Program-made: the position numbers and the translations under genes
From: Pseudoneobacillus sp052180215
GTDB taxonomy: Bacteria; Bacillota; Bacilli; Bacillales; Cytobacillaceae
Length of the DNA stretch: 64,000 nt
Reading direction: 5' to 3'
Assembly (NCBI RefSeq): GCF_052180215.1
Contig: NZ_CP197471.1
Span: forward strand, 1,522,001 to 1,586,000
The notes under the pieces: model-generated
Database searches by the model: none
Told to the model about the DNA's origin: nothing
What the model saw: only the letters and a program-made list of their open reading frames with translations
Shown here: positions 42,915-52,261 of the stretch, piece by piece
How positions within the stretch are numbered: the first letter of the stretch is position 1
How the letters are laid out: every line of letters begins with the position of its first letter

Positions 42915-43625
42915 ATGTCAGTAATTTCTATGAAGCAATTGCTTGAAGCTGGTGTACACTTTGGACACCAAACTCGCCGTTGGAACCCAAAAATGAAGAA
43001 ATATATCTTCACTGAGCGTAACGGTATCTACATTATCGACCTTCAAAAAACAGTTAAGAAGTTTGAAGAAGCTTACAATTTCGTTAAGGAGCTTGCTGAT
43101 AACGGCGGAACTATGCTTTTCGTTGGAACAAAGAAACAAGCTCAAGATTCAGTGAAAGAAGAAGCTGAACGTTCAGGTATGTACTTTGTTAACCAACGTT
43201 GGTTAGGTGGTACATTAACAAACTTCGAAACAATCCAAAAACGTATTGCACGTTTAAAAGATATCGAAAGAATGTCTGAAGATGGAACTTTTGAAGTTTT
43301 ACCTAAGAAAGAAGTAGTTCAATTAAAGAAAGAGCAAGAGCGTTTAGAAAAATTCCTAGGCGGAATTAAAGATATGAAAGGTCTTCCTGATGCATTATTC
43401 ATCATTGACCCTCGTAAAGAGCGCATTGCAGTTGCTGAAGCGCATAAATTAAACATTCCTATCGTTGGTATTGTTGATACAAACTGCGATCCAGATGAAA
43501 TTGATTATGTAATTCCAGCAAACGACGATGCAATTCGTGCAGTTAAACTTATTACTGCTAAAATTGCTGATGCAATCTTAGAATCAAAACAAGGTGAAGA
43601 ATTAACTGCTGCTGTTGAAGCTTAA
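42915..43625 (+). CDS. rpsB: 30S ribosomal protein S2
   Basis: S2 is a 236-residue protein of the small subunit. Signatures include MKQLLEAGVHFGHQTRRWNP at the N-terminus, FVGTKKQAQDSVKEEAERSG and PDALFIIDPRKERIAVAEAH. SD CTAGGAGGAAA precedes ATG 42915. It is followed by a terminator and then tsf, the usual pair in bacteria. Codon use is visibly biased toward the pattern of highly expressed genes. Confidence 0.98.
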   Translation: MSVISMKQLLEAGVHFGHQTRRWNPKMKKYIFTERNGIYIIDLQKTVKKFEEAYNFVKELADNGGTMLFVGTKKQAQDSVKEEAERSGMYFVNQRWLGGTLTNFETIQKRIARLKDIERMSEDGTFEVLPKKEVVQLKKEQERLEKFLGGIKDMKGLPDALFIIDPRKERIAVAEAHKLNIPIVGIVDTNCDPDEIDYVIPANDDAIRAVKLITAKIADAILESKQGEELTAAVEA

Positions 43626-43658
43626 TATTAGCTTATACAGTATGTACTAGGTGCTATT

Positions 43659-43698
43659 AAAAGGTGATAAGAGGGAAGCACCCTTTATCACCTTTTTT
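43659..43698 (+). terminator. Terminator between rpsB and tsf
   Basis: AAAAGGTGATAA (43659-43670) pairs perfectly with TTATCACCTTTT (43685-43696), followed by Ts. A second possible helix, GGTGCT (43650-43655) with AGCACC (43677-43682), uses the loop of the first and could form a pseudoknot or an alternative fold. Confidence 0.82.
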
Positions 43699-43797
43699 TA
43701 AAGATTATTTCATGGATTAGTTGTTAGTTACTTTGCTAACAATAGTGATAGGTTACATAAAAGAAACCGTAATTATACCTTAAGGAGGACTACTCAA

Positions 43798-44679
43798 ATG
43801 GCAGTTACTGCTCAAATGGTAAAAGAACTTCGTGAAAAAACTGGTGCTGGAATGTTAGATTGTAAAAAAGCACTTACTGAAACAAATGGTGATATGGAAA
43901 AAGCTGTTGACTTTTTACGTGAAAAAGGAATTGCATCTGCAGCAAAAAAAGCAGACCGTATTGCTGCTGAAGGTACAGGGTATATCTTAACAGAAGGAAA
44001 TGAAGCTGTTATTCTTGAAGTAAACTCAGAAACTGACTTCGTTGCTAAAAATGATGCTTTCCAAGTACTTGTTAAAGAATTAGCACAACATCTTCTGAAA
44101 AATAAACCTGCATCTGCTGAAGAAGCATCAGCACAAACAATGGAAAATGGTGCAACGGTTGCTGACCACATTAACGCTGCAATTGCAAAAATTGGAGAAA
44201 AATTAACTCTTCGTCGTTTCGAAGTTTTAACAAAAACAGACAATGATGCATTTGGTGCGTACCTTCACATGGGTGGACGCATTGCAGTTTTAACTGTATT
44301 AGAAGGAACTACAGATGCTGATGCTGCTAAAGATGTAGCTATGCATGCTGCAGCTCTTCACCCTCTATACGTTTCTCGTGATCAAGTATCACAAGAAGAA
44401 GTAGAACGTGAACGTCAAGTATTAACAACTCAAGCTCTAAATGAAGGCAAGCCTGAAAATATCGTGGCAAAAATGGTTGAAGGACGTCTTGGTAAATACT
44501 TTGAAGATGTTTGCTTACTTGACCAAACTTTTGTTAAAAACCCAGACCAAAAGGTTCGTCAATTTGTTGAATCTAAAGGCGCTACAGTTCGTGAATTTGT
44601 ACGCTATAGCGTAGGTGAAGGTATCGAAAAGCGTGAAGATAACTTTGCTGAAGAAGTAATGAATCAAATTAAGAAATAA
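43798..44679 (+). CDS. tsf: Elongation factor Ts
   Basis: EF-Ts exchanges GDP for GTP on EF-Tu. The 293-residue protein begins MAVTAQMVKELREKTGAGML, with DCKKALTETNGDMEKAVDFL (UBA-like domain) and the core segment EVNSETDFVAKNDAFQ. SD AAGGAGGAC precedes ATG 43798. The leader contains TTGTTAG (43721-43727) inverted with CTAACAA (43736-43742). A terminator-like hairpin separates it from pyrH. Confidence 0.98.
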   Translation: MAVTAQMVKELREKTGAGMLDCKKALTETNGDMEKAVDFLREKGIASAAKKADRIAAEGTGYILTEGNEAVILEVNSETDFVAKNDAFQVLVKELAQHLLKNKPASAEEASAQTMENGATVADHINAAIAKIGEKLTLRRFEVLTKTDNDAFGAYLHMGGRIAVLTVLEGTTDADAAKDVAMHAAALHPLYVSRDQVSQEEVERERQVLTTQALNEGKPENIVAKMVEGRLGKYFEDVCLLDQTFVKNPDQKVRQFVESKGATVREFVRYSVGEGIEKREDNFAEEVMNQIKK

Positions 44680-44707
44680 GATATTGTATAAATAGCTAAA
44701 AATTAGT

Positions 44708-44742
44708 AATAGGGGACACACAATGCGTGTTCCCTATTTTTA
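44708..44742 (+). terminator. Terminator/attenuator between tsf and pyrH
   Basis: AATAGGGGACAC (44708-44719) pairs with GTGTTCCCTATT (44727-44738) with one G-U pair and a 7-base loop, followed by TTTTT. pyrH starts about 40 bases later, so partial read-through is likely. Confidence 0.75.
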
Positions 44743-44783
44743 AAGGGAAAAATAAAGATGTAAATTCGACTTTGGAGGTTCTT

Positions 44784-45506
44784 ATGACCAGCCCTAAATA
44801 TAAACGCGTTGTTTTAAAACTAAGTGGAGAAGCGTTAGCAGGAGATGCAGGCTTTGGTATTAATCCATCTGTCATTAAATCCATTGCAAATCAAGTGAAA
44901 GAAATAGCAGAAATGAATGTGGAAGTTGCAGTCGTTGTTGGCGGTGGCAACATTTGGCGTGGTAAAATTGGAAGTGAAATGGGTATGGATCGTGCAAATG
45001 CTGATTATATGGGCATGCTGGCAACTGTGATGAATTCACTTGCTTTACAAGATAGCCTTGAGCAATTAGGAATTGAAACACGTGTTCAATCATCGATTGA
45101 AATGCGTCAGGTAGCTGAACCATACATACGTCGTCGTGCAATTCGCCATCTTGAGAAGAAACGTGTTGTTATTTTTGCAGCAGGAACTGGGAATCCTTAT
45201 TTCTCAACAGATACTACTGCAGCACTTCGTGCCGCAGAAATTGAAGCAGAAGTTATATTAATGGCTAAAAATAATGTTGATGGTGTTTATTCAGCTGATC
45301 CTCGAATTGATAAGAATGCGAAAAAGTATAATCATATAACTTTCCTAGATGTTATTAAAGAAGGTCTTGAAGTAATGGATTCAACAGCATCTTCATTATG
45401 TATGGATAATGATATTCCGTTAATTGTGTTCTCAATTATGGAACAAGGGAATATTAAGCGTGTAGTTATGGGTGAAAATATTGGAACTATTGTGAGGGGG
45501 AAATAA
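44784..45506 (+). CDS. pyrH: Uridylate kinase (UMP kinase)
   Basis: PyrH phosphorylates UMP to UDP. From ATG 44784 it has 240 residues, the B. subtilis length. It is an amino-acid-kinase-fold protein: YKRVVLKLSGEALAG at the N-terminus, VAVVVGGGNIWRG, and ILMAKNNVDGVYSADPR. TTGGAGG supports this start; the in-frame extension to 44727 lies in the preceding terminator. frr follows 2 bases after the stop. Confidence 0.97.
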   Translation: MTSPKYKRVVLKLSGEALAGDAGFGINPSVIKSIANQVKEIAEMNVEVAVVVGGGNIWRGKIGSEMGMDRANADYMGMLATVMNSLALQDSLEQLGIETRVQSSIEMRQVAEPYIRRRAIRHLEKKRVVIFAAGTGNPYFSTDTTAALRAAEIEAEVILMAKNNVDGVYSADPRIDKNAKKYNHITFLDVIKEGLEVMDSTASSLCMDNDIPLIVFSIMEQGNIKRVVMGENIGTIVRGK

Positions 45507-45508
45507 TT

Positions 45509-46066
45509 ATGCCAAAAACAGTCATGGCAAATACAAAGGATCGTATGACAAAAGCGATTCAAGCTTTTACAAGAGAATTAGCTAGTATTCGTGCTGGTAG
45601 AGCAAATGCTTCCTTATTAGATAGAATTACGGTAGATTACTATGGGGCGCCAACTCCGGTTAATCAATTAGCTGGTATCAGTGTTCCGGAAGCTAGACTA
45701 CTTGTTATCCAACCGTATGACAAGACTATCTTAGGTGAAATTGAAAAGGCAATTCTTAAATCTGATTTAGGATTAAATCCTTCTAACGATGGCTCTCTTA
45801 TTCGAATTGCGATTCCACAATTAACAGAAGAGCGTCGTAAAGACTTAGTAAAATTGGTTAAAAAAGAAAGTGAAGAAGCTAAAATTGCGATTCGAAACAT
45901 TCGCCGTGATGCTAACGATGACTTGAAAAAGTTAGAAAAGAATGGTGAAATTACAGAAGATGACCAACGTGGCTATTCAGATGATATTCAAAAACTAACC
46001 GATGACCATATTGTTAAAATAGATCAAATTGCAAAAGACAAAGAAAAAGAAATTCTTGAAGTTTAA
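45509..46066 (+). CDS. frr: Ribosome recycling factor
   Basis: RRF splits post-termination ribosomes together with EF-G. The 185-residue length is exact for the family. Signatures: ELASIRAGRANASLLDRITV, VPEARLLVIQPYD and RRDANDDLKKLEKNGEITED. The GAGGGGGA SD lies at the end of pyrH, so the two are co-transcribed. A strong terminator follows. Confidence 0.98.
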   Translation: MPKTVMANTKDRMTKAIQAFTRELASIRAGRANASLLDRITVDYYGAPTPVNQLAGISVPEARLLVIQPYDKTILGEIEKAILKSDLGLNPSNDGSLIRIAIPQLTEERRKDLVKLVKKESEEAKIAIRNIRRDANDDLKKLEKNGEITEDDQRGYSDDIQKLTDDHIVKIDQIAKDKEKEILEV

Positions 46067-46081
46067 TGCATTAAAATGAAG

Positions 46082-46106
46082 ACCCTCTAAAAAGGGGGTT
46101 TTTTTT
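46082..46106 (+). terminator. Terminator after frr
   Basis: ACCCTCT (46082-46088) and AGGGGGT (46093-46099) pair with one G-U around an AAAA loop and run into eight Ts. Confidence 0.85.
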
Positions 46107-46112
46107 GCCCTT

Positions 46113-46141
46113 TTTTCAATTGGTAAACATTGTGTTACAAT
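46113..46141 (+). promoter_or_regulatory. Candidate promoter upstream of uppS
   Basis: TTTTCA (46113-46118) and TACAAT (46136-46141) are spaced 17 bases, directly after the frr terminator and about 165 bases upstream of uppS. The rest of this 241-base gap is A+T-rich with no gene and no second clear promoter. Confidence 0.4.
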
Positions 46142-46307
46142 GGATGAACATAAATATTATCATTCTGTTTTTTGCAAGACGTACATAAGTTATTTTAAGA
46201 GATATATGTTAACTTTTCTGCTATGATAAAATAAATATATATTTTTTTGTTTTGGATTTGAAACAAGTTATTCGGAGTAAGATTACTTTATTTGGGGGAG
46301 CTGTCTT

Positions 46308-47084
46308 ATGTTAAATAAAATCAATCTATGGAAGAAAGGGGCAAATTCTTCCAATCTCCGAGATCGTATCGTTGAAACAAAAAAAATATCGGTTCCTTCG
46401 CATATTGCAATTATTATGGACGGTAATGGCCGTTGGGCAAAAAAGAGAGCATTACCTAGAGTAGCCGGCCATCATGAGGGTATGAAGGTTGTACGGAAAA
46501 TAACCAAGCTAGCTAATGAGCTTGGAGTTGATGTATTAACGTTATACGCATTTTCAACTGAAAATTGGAAACGCCCTAAATCGGAAGTTGATTATCTGAT
46601 GAAATTACCTGAAGAATTTTTAGGTACCTTTCTACCTGAACTAATTGAAGAAAATGTACAAGTTAAAATGATTGGTCATAAAGATAAATTACCTAGTTTC
46701 ACTTTAAATGCAATTGAGAAAGCAATTGAAAAAACAAAGAACAATAATGGTCTTATTTTAAACTTTGCACTTAACTACGGAAGTAGGGTCGAAATAATCG
46801 AAGCAGTCAAGCATGTCTTAAATGATTGTAAAAGTGGTATACTGAAAGAAAATGAACTAACGGAAGATGTGTTTTCTTCCTATTTAATGACCTCCGAATT
46901 GAGTGATCCGGATTTGTTAATTCGTACTAGTGGTGAAATTCGCCTAAGCAATTTTATGCTATGGCAATTAGCCTACAGTGAATTTTGGTTTACGGAAACC
47001 TTATGGCCAGATTTTAAGGAAGAAGATCTCCTTGATGCCGTTAATGCATTCCAAAACCGACAAAGGAGATTTGGAGGAGTTTAA
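46308..47084 (+). CDS. uppS: Undecaprenyl diphosphate synthase
   Basis: UppS condenses isopentenyl units to the C55 carrier lipid of cell-wall synthesis. The 258 residues include the catalytic Asp38 in IAIIMDGNGRWAKKR, the FSTENWKRP segment and RTSGEIRLSNFMLWQLAYSE. SD TGGGGGAG precedes ATG 46308. It heads the uppS-cdsA-dxr-rasP-proS series, as in B. subtilis. Confidence 0.97.
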   Translation: MLNKINLWKKGANSSNLRDRIVETKKISVPSHIAIIMDGNGRWAKKRALPRVAGHHEGMKVVRKITKLANELGVDVLTLYAFSTENWKRPKSEVDYLMKLPEEFLGTFLPELIEENVQVKMIGHKDKLPSFTLNAIEKAIEKTKNNNGLILNFALNYGSRVEIIEAVKHVLNDCKSGILKENELTEDVFSSYLMTSELSDPDLLIRTSGEIRLSNFMLWQLAYSEFWFTETLWPDFKEEDLLDAVNAFQNRQRRFGGV

Positions 47085-47103
47085 AAAAGGTGTTGAATAA
47101 TAA

Positions 47104-47892
47104 ATGAAGCAAAGAATTATTACAGCAATTATTGCAGCCGCCATTTTTCTCCCGATTGTATTATATGGTGGAATCCCGTTTTTAGTCTTGACATACTTAA
47201 TTGCCAGTATCGGGTTATATGAAATATTAAAAATGAGAAATATTAATCTCTTCTCCATACCAGGTATCATTTCCTTATTATTACTATGGCTGACATTGCT
47301 GCCTCAGCAGTATCAAGATGTATTAATAGCGCTTAATTTTACCAAAATGGAATTATTTTTCCTAATTGTATTATTATTTTTAACCTATACCGTTGTAACC
47401 AAAAATCAATTTACCTTTGAAGATGTATCTTTTGCTGTACTTGGTACACTGTACGTGGGACTGGGCTTTTATTACTTTATTGAAACTCGTAGTGCCGGCC
47501 TTACTTATGTTTTTTATTCTTTATTTATCATTTGGGCTACTGATTCAGGGGCTTATTTTATTGGAAAAGCCACTGGGAAAAGAAAGTTATGGCCAGAAAT
47601 TAGTCCGAATAAAACTATTGAGGGTTCCCTTGGAGGAGTTATTTCTGCACTTGTTGTTGCGATCCTTTTTAGTATTTTAACTGATATAGATGCATCATTA
47701 TGGCAGCTTTTAGTTATTACCATGATTCTTTCTGTCTTTGGGCAAATAGGAGATTTAGTAGAATCTGCACTAAAACGTCATTTTAATGTTAAGGATTCTG
47801 GGAACCTTTTGCCAGGCCATGGTGGAATTTTAGACCGTTTCGACAGTTTATTGTTTGTATGGCCACTTTTAAGTTTCTTATTTTTGTTATAA
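47104..47892 (+). CDS. cdsA: Phosphatidate cytidylyltransferase
   Basis: CdsA makes CDP-diacylglycerol for phospholipid synthesis. The 262-residue protein is highly hydrophobic with about seven membrane segments. The C-terminal family signature is present (KDSGNLLPGHGGILDRFDSL) together with the LWPEISPNKTIEGSLGG segment. AAGGTG lies 11 bases before ATG 47104. It sits between uppS and dxr. Confidence 0.96.
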   Translation: MKQRIITAIIAAAIFLPIVLYGGIPFLVLTYLIASIGLYEILKMRNINLFSIPGIISLLLLWLTLLPQQYQDVLIALNFTKMELFFLIVLLFLTYTVVTKNQFTFEDVSFAVLGTLYVGLGFYYFIETRSAGLTYVFYSLFIIWATDSGAYFIGKATGKRKLWPEISPNKTIEGSLGGVISALVVAILFSILTDIDASLWQLLVITMILSVFGQIGDLVESALKRHFNVKDSGNLLPGHGGILDRFDSLLFVWPLLSFLFLL

Positions 47893-47926
47893 TGAAGTTT
47901 TTTAAAAAATATGGAGTTGAAAAGTT

Positions 47927-49069
47927 TTGAAATTAATTAGTTTACTGGGAGCAACTGGTTCTATTGGACAACAAACACTAGACGTGATTTTACAACATCC
48001 TAATGAGTTTAAATTAGTTGCAATGTCTGTTGGTAAAAATATTGACTTAGCGAGAAAAATGATCAAGGAACATTGTCCAGAAATGGTTGCAACCCAAGAA
48101 AAATCAGGGTACGACACATTAAAGTTAGAATTTCCAAATATAAAATTTACATATGGTGAAGATGGATTAACAGAAGTTGCTACATACGATAAAGCCGAAG
48201 TATTAGTTAATGCCGTTCTTGGAAGTGTTGGCTTATATCCAACTTTACAAGCAATAGAATCTAAAAAAACAATTGCTATTGCGAATAAGGAAACTCTCGT
48301 TACAGCTGGTCACCTTGTAATGGAGGCTGCGCAAAGAAATAAAGTAGCTCTCTTACCTGTTGATAGTGAACACTCTGCTATCTTCCAAGCTCTACAAGGT
48401 GAAAAATCTAAAAATATCGAGCGCTTAATTCTAACAGCATCAGGTGGTAGCTTTAGAGATAAAACTCGTAAAGAGCTTGAGCAGGTTACAGTGAAAGAGG
48501 CACTTAACCATCCTAATTGGTCAATGGGGGCAAAAATAACAATTGATTCAGCTACCATGATGAATAAAGGGTTAGAGGTAATAGAGGCTCATTGGTTATT
48601 TTCAATGCCTTATGATAAAATTTCTGTTTTATTACATAAGGAAAGTATTATTCATTCTATGATTGAATTTCATGACAGTAGTATTATGGCGCAATTGGGT
48701 ACACCGGATATGAGGGTTCCAATACAATATGCTCTAACCTATCCTGACCGTTTATCGCTAAAAACTTCAAAGCGCCTAAATTTAGCTGAAATAGCAACCC
48801 TTCATTTTAAAGAAATGGATTTTGAGCGTTTTCGCTGTTTAGCTTTTGCTTATGAAGCAGGTAAGAAGGGTGGTACATTACCATCCGTTTTAAATGCAGC
48901 AAATGAAGTGGCTGTCGCGGGATTCCTTGAAGGGAAGATAAAATTTTTAGAGATAGAAGATTTGATTGAGAAAGCATTGTTAGCCCATGATAATATTTCT
49001 AATCCAAGTTTAACAACCATTCAAGAGATTGATAAAGAAACACGACAGTTCGTTCATTCACTTCTATAA
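47927..49069 (+). CDS. dxr: 1-deoxy-D-xylulose 5-phosphate reductoisomerase
   Basis: Dxr catalyses the second step of the MEP isoprenoid pathway, which feeds UppS. The 380 residues begin with the NADPH-binding motif LGATGSIGQQT (residues 7-17); IANKETLVTAGHLVMEAA and the metal-site segment PVDSEHSAIFQAL follow. TTG 47927 is the start, supported by GGAGTTG upstream and the standard MKLISLLGATGSIG beginning. Repeat copy B starts right after its stop codon. Confidence 0.96.
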   Translation: MKLISLLGATGSIGQQTLDVILQHPNEFKLVAMSVGKNIDLARKMIKEHCPEMVATQEKSGYDTLKLEFPNIKFTYGEDGLTEVATYDKAEVLVNAVLGSVGLYPTLQAIESKKTIAIANKETLVTAGHLVMEAAQRNKVALLPVDSEHSAIFQALQGEKSKNIERLILTASGGSFRDKTRKELEQVTVKEALNHPNWSMGAKITIDSATMMNKGLEVIEAHWLFSMPYDKISVLLHKESIIHSMIEFHDSSIMAQLGTPDMRVPIQYALTYPDRLSLKTSKRLNLAEIATLHFKEMDFERFRCLAFAYEAGKKGGTLPSVLNAANEVAVAGFLEGKIKFLEIEDLIEKALLAHDNISNPSLTTIQEIDKETRQFVHSLL

Positions 49070-49070
49070 G

Positions 49071-49215
49071 AAAAGCGGAAGCGCCCGTTCAGCGCACGAC
49101 AGGACTGGAGCGCTCCGTACGAGATAAAGGAAACACGAAGAGCGTAGCGATTCGATGTTGACTTATCGTAAGAAGGAGAGCGAAGTACACTTTTCGCTGG
49201 GCGCTGGAGCTGGAC
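49071..49215. repeat. Structured intergenic repeat, copy B (inverted)
   Basis: This copy is inverted relative to the one at 8678-8820: it starts AAAAGCGGAAGCGCC (49071-49085) and ends GGCGCTGGAGCTGG (49200-49213), the exact reverse complement of the 14-base end of copy A. GCGCCC near the left end can pair with GGGCGC near the right end. The inner part is unrelated to that of copy A and is richer in G+C than the surrounding DNA. It fills most of the 199-base dxr-rasP gap. No ORF is supported. Confidence 0.75.
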
Positions 49216-49268
49216 AATTTTCGAAGTAAAATGAGTTCACTTATTTTCTTTAAAAGGTGGTTTTTTTA

Positions 49269-50525
49269 TTGAGTACTGTGATAGCCTTTATCGTCATATT
49301 TGGAGCACTTGTTTTTTTTCATGAATTAGGACATTTTGTTTTTGCTAAAAGAGCTGGTATCCTATGTCGAGAATTTGCAATTGGTTTTGGACCTAAGGTA
49401 CTTTCTTTTAAAAAAGGAGAGACCATTTATACCATTCGACTATTGCCTATTGGGGGATTCGTTCGAATGGCTGGAGAGGATCCCGAGACCGTTGAACTTA
49501 AGCCAGGTTATCGTGTAGGACTAACATTAAACGATGGTCTAGTTGATAAGATTATTCTAAACAATAAAGATAAATATCCTAATGCAAGAATTGTAGAAGT
49601 TGAAATTGCTGATCTTGATCATAAATTAGTTATTAGTGGATATGCGGAAGATAATCCTGAAGAATTATCCACTTTTAAATTAAGTCCTACTGCCCTTATT
49701 ATTGAGGATGGTGTAGAAACACAAATTGCTCCATATAATCGTCAATTCGGCTCCAAAACACTTAGACAAAGAACGATGGCTATATTTGCTGGACCGATGA
49801 TGAATTTTATTTTAGCCTTCTTCGTCTTTTTAATTATTGCCTTATTTCAAGGCGTACCTGCTAACGATCCAGTTCTTGGCAATTTAACAGATGATGGGGT
49901 GGCAAAGCAAGCTGGTCTGCATAAGGGAGATTTAGTTGAGTCTATTGATGGGGCTGAAATTTCTACATGGACAGACGTAGTTGAGATTATTCGTCAAAGC
50001 CCGAATAAAGAATTAACATTTTCGATTAATAGAGATGGAAAATCATTAGAAATTCCAGTTACTCCTAAAGAAGTAGAATCAGAGGATCAAAAGATAGGGA
50101 TTATTGGGGTTTATAGTCCTGTAGAAAAATCACCAATAAAGGCTCTAACTTACGGTTTTGAACAAACTTATTTCTGGACGAAAGAAATATTTGTTATGCT
50201 AGGTAAACTGGTAACAGGTCAATTTTCCATTAATATGTTATCTGGACCAGTAGGGATTTATGTTTCCACAGATACGGTAGCCAAATCGGGTATATTCAAT
50301 TTAATGAGATGGGCTGCTATTTTGAGTATTAACTTGGGAATCATGAACCTATTACCGCTCCCAGCATTGGATGGGGGACGTCTCATGTTCTTTGGAGTGG
50401 AAGCTTTAAGAGGTAAACCGATCGACCGTCACAAGGAAGGTATGGTTCATTTTATTGGTTTTGCATTATTAATGTTATTAATGCTAGTTGTAACATGGAA
50501 TGATATTCAAAGATTTTTCTTATAA
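49269..50525 (+). CDS. rasP: Site-2 zinc metalloprotease RasP
   Basis: RasP cleaves membrane-embedded anti-sigma factors and signal peptides. The 418 residues include the zinc site HELGH (His18, Glu19, His22), a PDZ domain at about 200-270 (AKQAGLHKGDLVESIDGAEI) and the third metal ligand in LDGGR (Asp368). TTG 49269 is 8 bases after AAAGGTGG and is preferred over GTG 49257 inside that SD. It has about four membrane segments. proS follows 29 bases later. Confidence 0.96.
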   Translation: MSTVIAFIVIFGALVFFHELGHFVFAKRAGILCREFAIGFGPKVLSFKKGETIYTIRLLPIGGFVRMAGEDPETVELKPGYRVGLTLNDGLVDKIILNNKDKYPNARIVEVEIADLDHKLVISGYAEDNPEELSTFKLSPTALIIEDGVETQIAPYNRQFGSKTLRQRTMAIFAGPMMNFILAFFVFLIIALFQGVPANDPVLGNLTDDGVAKQAGLHKGDLVESIDGAEISTWTDVVEIIRQSPNKELTFSINRDGKSLEIPVTPKEVESEDQKIGIIGVYSPVEKSPIKALTYGFEQTYFWTKEIFVMLGKLVTGQFSINMLSGPVGIYVSTDTVAKSGIFNLMRWAAILSINLGIMNLLPLPALDGGRLMFFGVEALRGKPIDRHKEGMVHFIGFALLMLLMLVVTWNDIQRFFL

Positions 50526-50554
50526 TCAGTATAATTAAATAGAGGTGCTAATAG

Positions 50555-52258
50555 ATGAGACAGAGTATGACCCTTATTCCTACTCTACGCGAAATACCTT
50601 CGGATGCAGAAGTTAAAAGTCACCAGCTCTTATTAAGAGCTGGTTTCATTCGCCAAAATGCAAGTGGAGTATATAGTTATTTACCATTAGCTCAAAAAGT
50701 GCTACGTAAAATTGAAAATATTGTTCGTGAAGAAATGAATAATGCTGGAGCAGTAGAGTTATTAATGCCTGCGCTACAGCAAGCAGAATTTTGGCAAGAA
50801 TCAGGTCGTTGGTATACTTATGGACCTGAATTAATGCGATTAAAAGACCGTCATGATCGTGAATTTGCCTTAGGAGCAACGCATGAAGAAGTCATTACAA
50901 GCCTCGTACGTGATGAGGTAAAGTCTTACAAACGTTTACCGCTTACCTTATATCAAATTCAGACAAAGTTTCGTGATGAAAAAAGGCCGCGTTTTGGTTT
51001 GTTAAGAGGTAGAGAATTTATAATGAAGGATGCATACTCCTTCCACTCGAACCCAGAAAGCTTGGATGATGTTTATAATAAAATGTATCAAGCATATTCC
51101 AATGTCTTTTCGAGATGCCAATTAGATTTTCGTGCTGTAATTGCTGATTCTGGTGCAATGGGCGGAAAAGATACGCATGAATTTATGGTTTTATCGGAAA
51201 TTGGTGAAGATACGATTGCTTATTCAAACTCTTCCGATTTTGCTGCCAATATCGAAATGGCACCTGTACAAATGATTTATGAAAAAAGTAATGAAGAACT
51301 AAAAGCACTTGAAAAGGTCGAAACGATTAATAAAAAAACAATTGAAGAGGTTGCAAGCTTCTTAAAGACAAGTGCTAATAAATGTATAAAGTCATTATTA
51401 TTTAAAGCTGATGATCAATTTATTCTGGTTCTGGTACGTGGAGATCATGAAGTAAATGATATTAAATTAAAAAATATCTATGAAGCATCTTCTGTTGAAT
51501 TAGCTAGTCCTGAAGAAACAAAAGCTGTATTAGGATGTGAAATTGGTTCACTTGGACCTATTGGTGCCTCTAATATTGTCGTGATTGCTGACCATGCAGT
51601 GGAAGCCATTGTTAACGGGGTTTGTGGAGCAAATGAAGAACATTTTCACTACATAAATGTTAATCCTAATCGTGATTTTCAGGTTTCTCAGTATGCAGAT
51701 CTTCGATTTATTCAAGAGGGAGATCCTTCTCCTGATGGTAAAGGTCAAATTGTCTTTGCTAAAGGAATCGAAGTTGGTCATGTTTTCAAACTTGGCACTC
51801 GCTATAGTGAAGCGATGAATGCAACGTATTTAGATGAAAACGGCAGAACCCAACCAATGATCATGGGGTGTTATGGTATTGGGGTTTCGAGAACCTTAGC
51901 TGCTGTTGCAGAACAGTTTAATGATGAAAATGGTTTAATATGGCCAGTTAATTTAGCGCCGTTTGACCTTCATTTAATTGCCGTGAATATGAAGGATCAG
52001 GACCAATCTGCTTTGGCAGAAGAATTATATGAACTTTTAAAACAAAATCGCTACGATGTTCTATTTGATGAACGACAAGAAAGACCTGGAGTAAAATTTG
52101 CTGATTCGGATTTAATTGGTCTTCCAGTTCGTATTACAATAGGTAAAAAAGCCGCTGAAGGCATCGTTGAGTTAAAAACCCGTAAAACTGGTGAAGTACA
52201 AGAAGTTCATAAAGAAGAGTTATTAAATACAATTTCTAAAATAGTAACAAATCTATAA
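50555..52258 (+). CDS. proS: Prolyl-tRNA synthetase
   Basis: This class II synthetase of 567 residues is the bacterial type with an inserted editing domain. Motif 2 is in YQIQTKFRDEKRPRFGLLRG, the editing (INS) domain lies at about 225-405, and the C-terminal anticodon-binding domain starts near 470 (NLAPFDLHLIAVNMKDQ). MGCYGIGVSRTLAAVAEQ is motif 3. SD AGAGGTG precedes ATG 50555. A strong terminator follows. No T-box is possible in the 29-base upstream gap. Confidence 0.97.
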   Translation: MRQSMTLIPTLREIPSDAEVKSHQLLLRAGFIRQNASGVYSYLPLAQKVLRKIENIVREEMNNAGAVELLMPALQQAEFWQESGRWYTYGPELMRLKDRHDREFALGATHEEVITSLVRDEVKSYKRLPLTLYQIQTKFRDEKRPRFGLLRGREFIMKDAYSFHSNPESLDDVYNKMYQAYSNVFSRCQLDFRAVIADSGAMGGKDTHEFMVLSEIGEDTIAYSNSSDFAANIEMAPVQMIYEKSNEELKALEKVETINKKTIEEVASFLKTSANKCIKSLLFKADDQFILVLVRGDHEVNDIKLKNIYEASSVELASPEETKAVLGCEIGSLGPIGASNIVVIADHAVEAIVNGVCGANEEHFHYINVNPNRDFQVSQYADLRFIQEGDPSPDGKGQIVFAKGIEVGHVFKLGTRYSEAMNATYLDENGRTQPMIMGCYGIGVSRTLAAVAEQFNDENGLIWPVNLAPFDLHLIAVNMKDQDQSALAEELYELLKQNRYDVLFDERQERPGVKFADSDLIGLPVRITIGKKAAEGIVELKTRKTGEVQEVHKEELLNTISKIVTNL

Positions 52259-52261
52259 AAA

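Noticed and set aside
43812..44243. Minus-strand ORF of 143 codons opposite tsf
   Set aside because: It is a shadow of tsf, whose codon bias leaves the opposite strand open; there is no SD or family signature.
47417..47680. Plus-strand out-of-frame ORF inside cdsA
   Set aside because: It overlaps cdsA completely in another frame and has no SD; hydrophobicity comes from the T-rich cdsA sequence.
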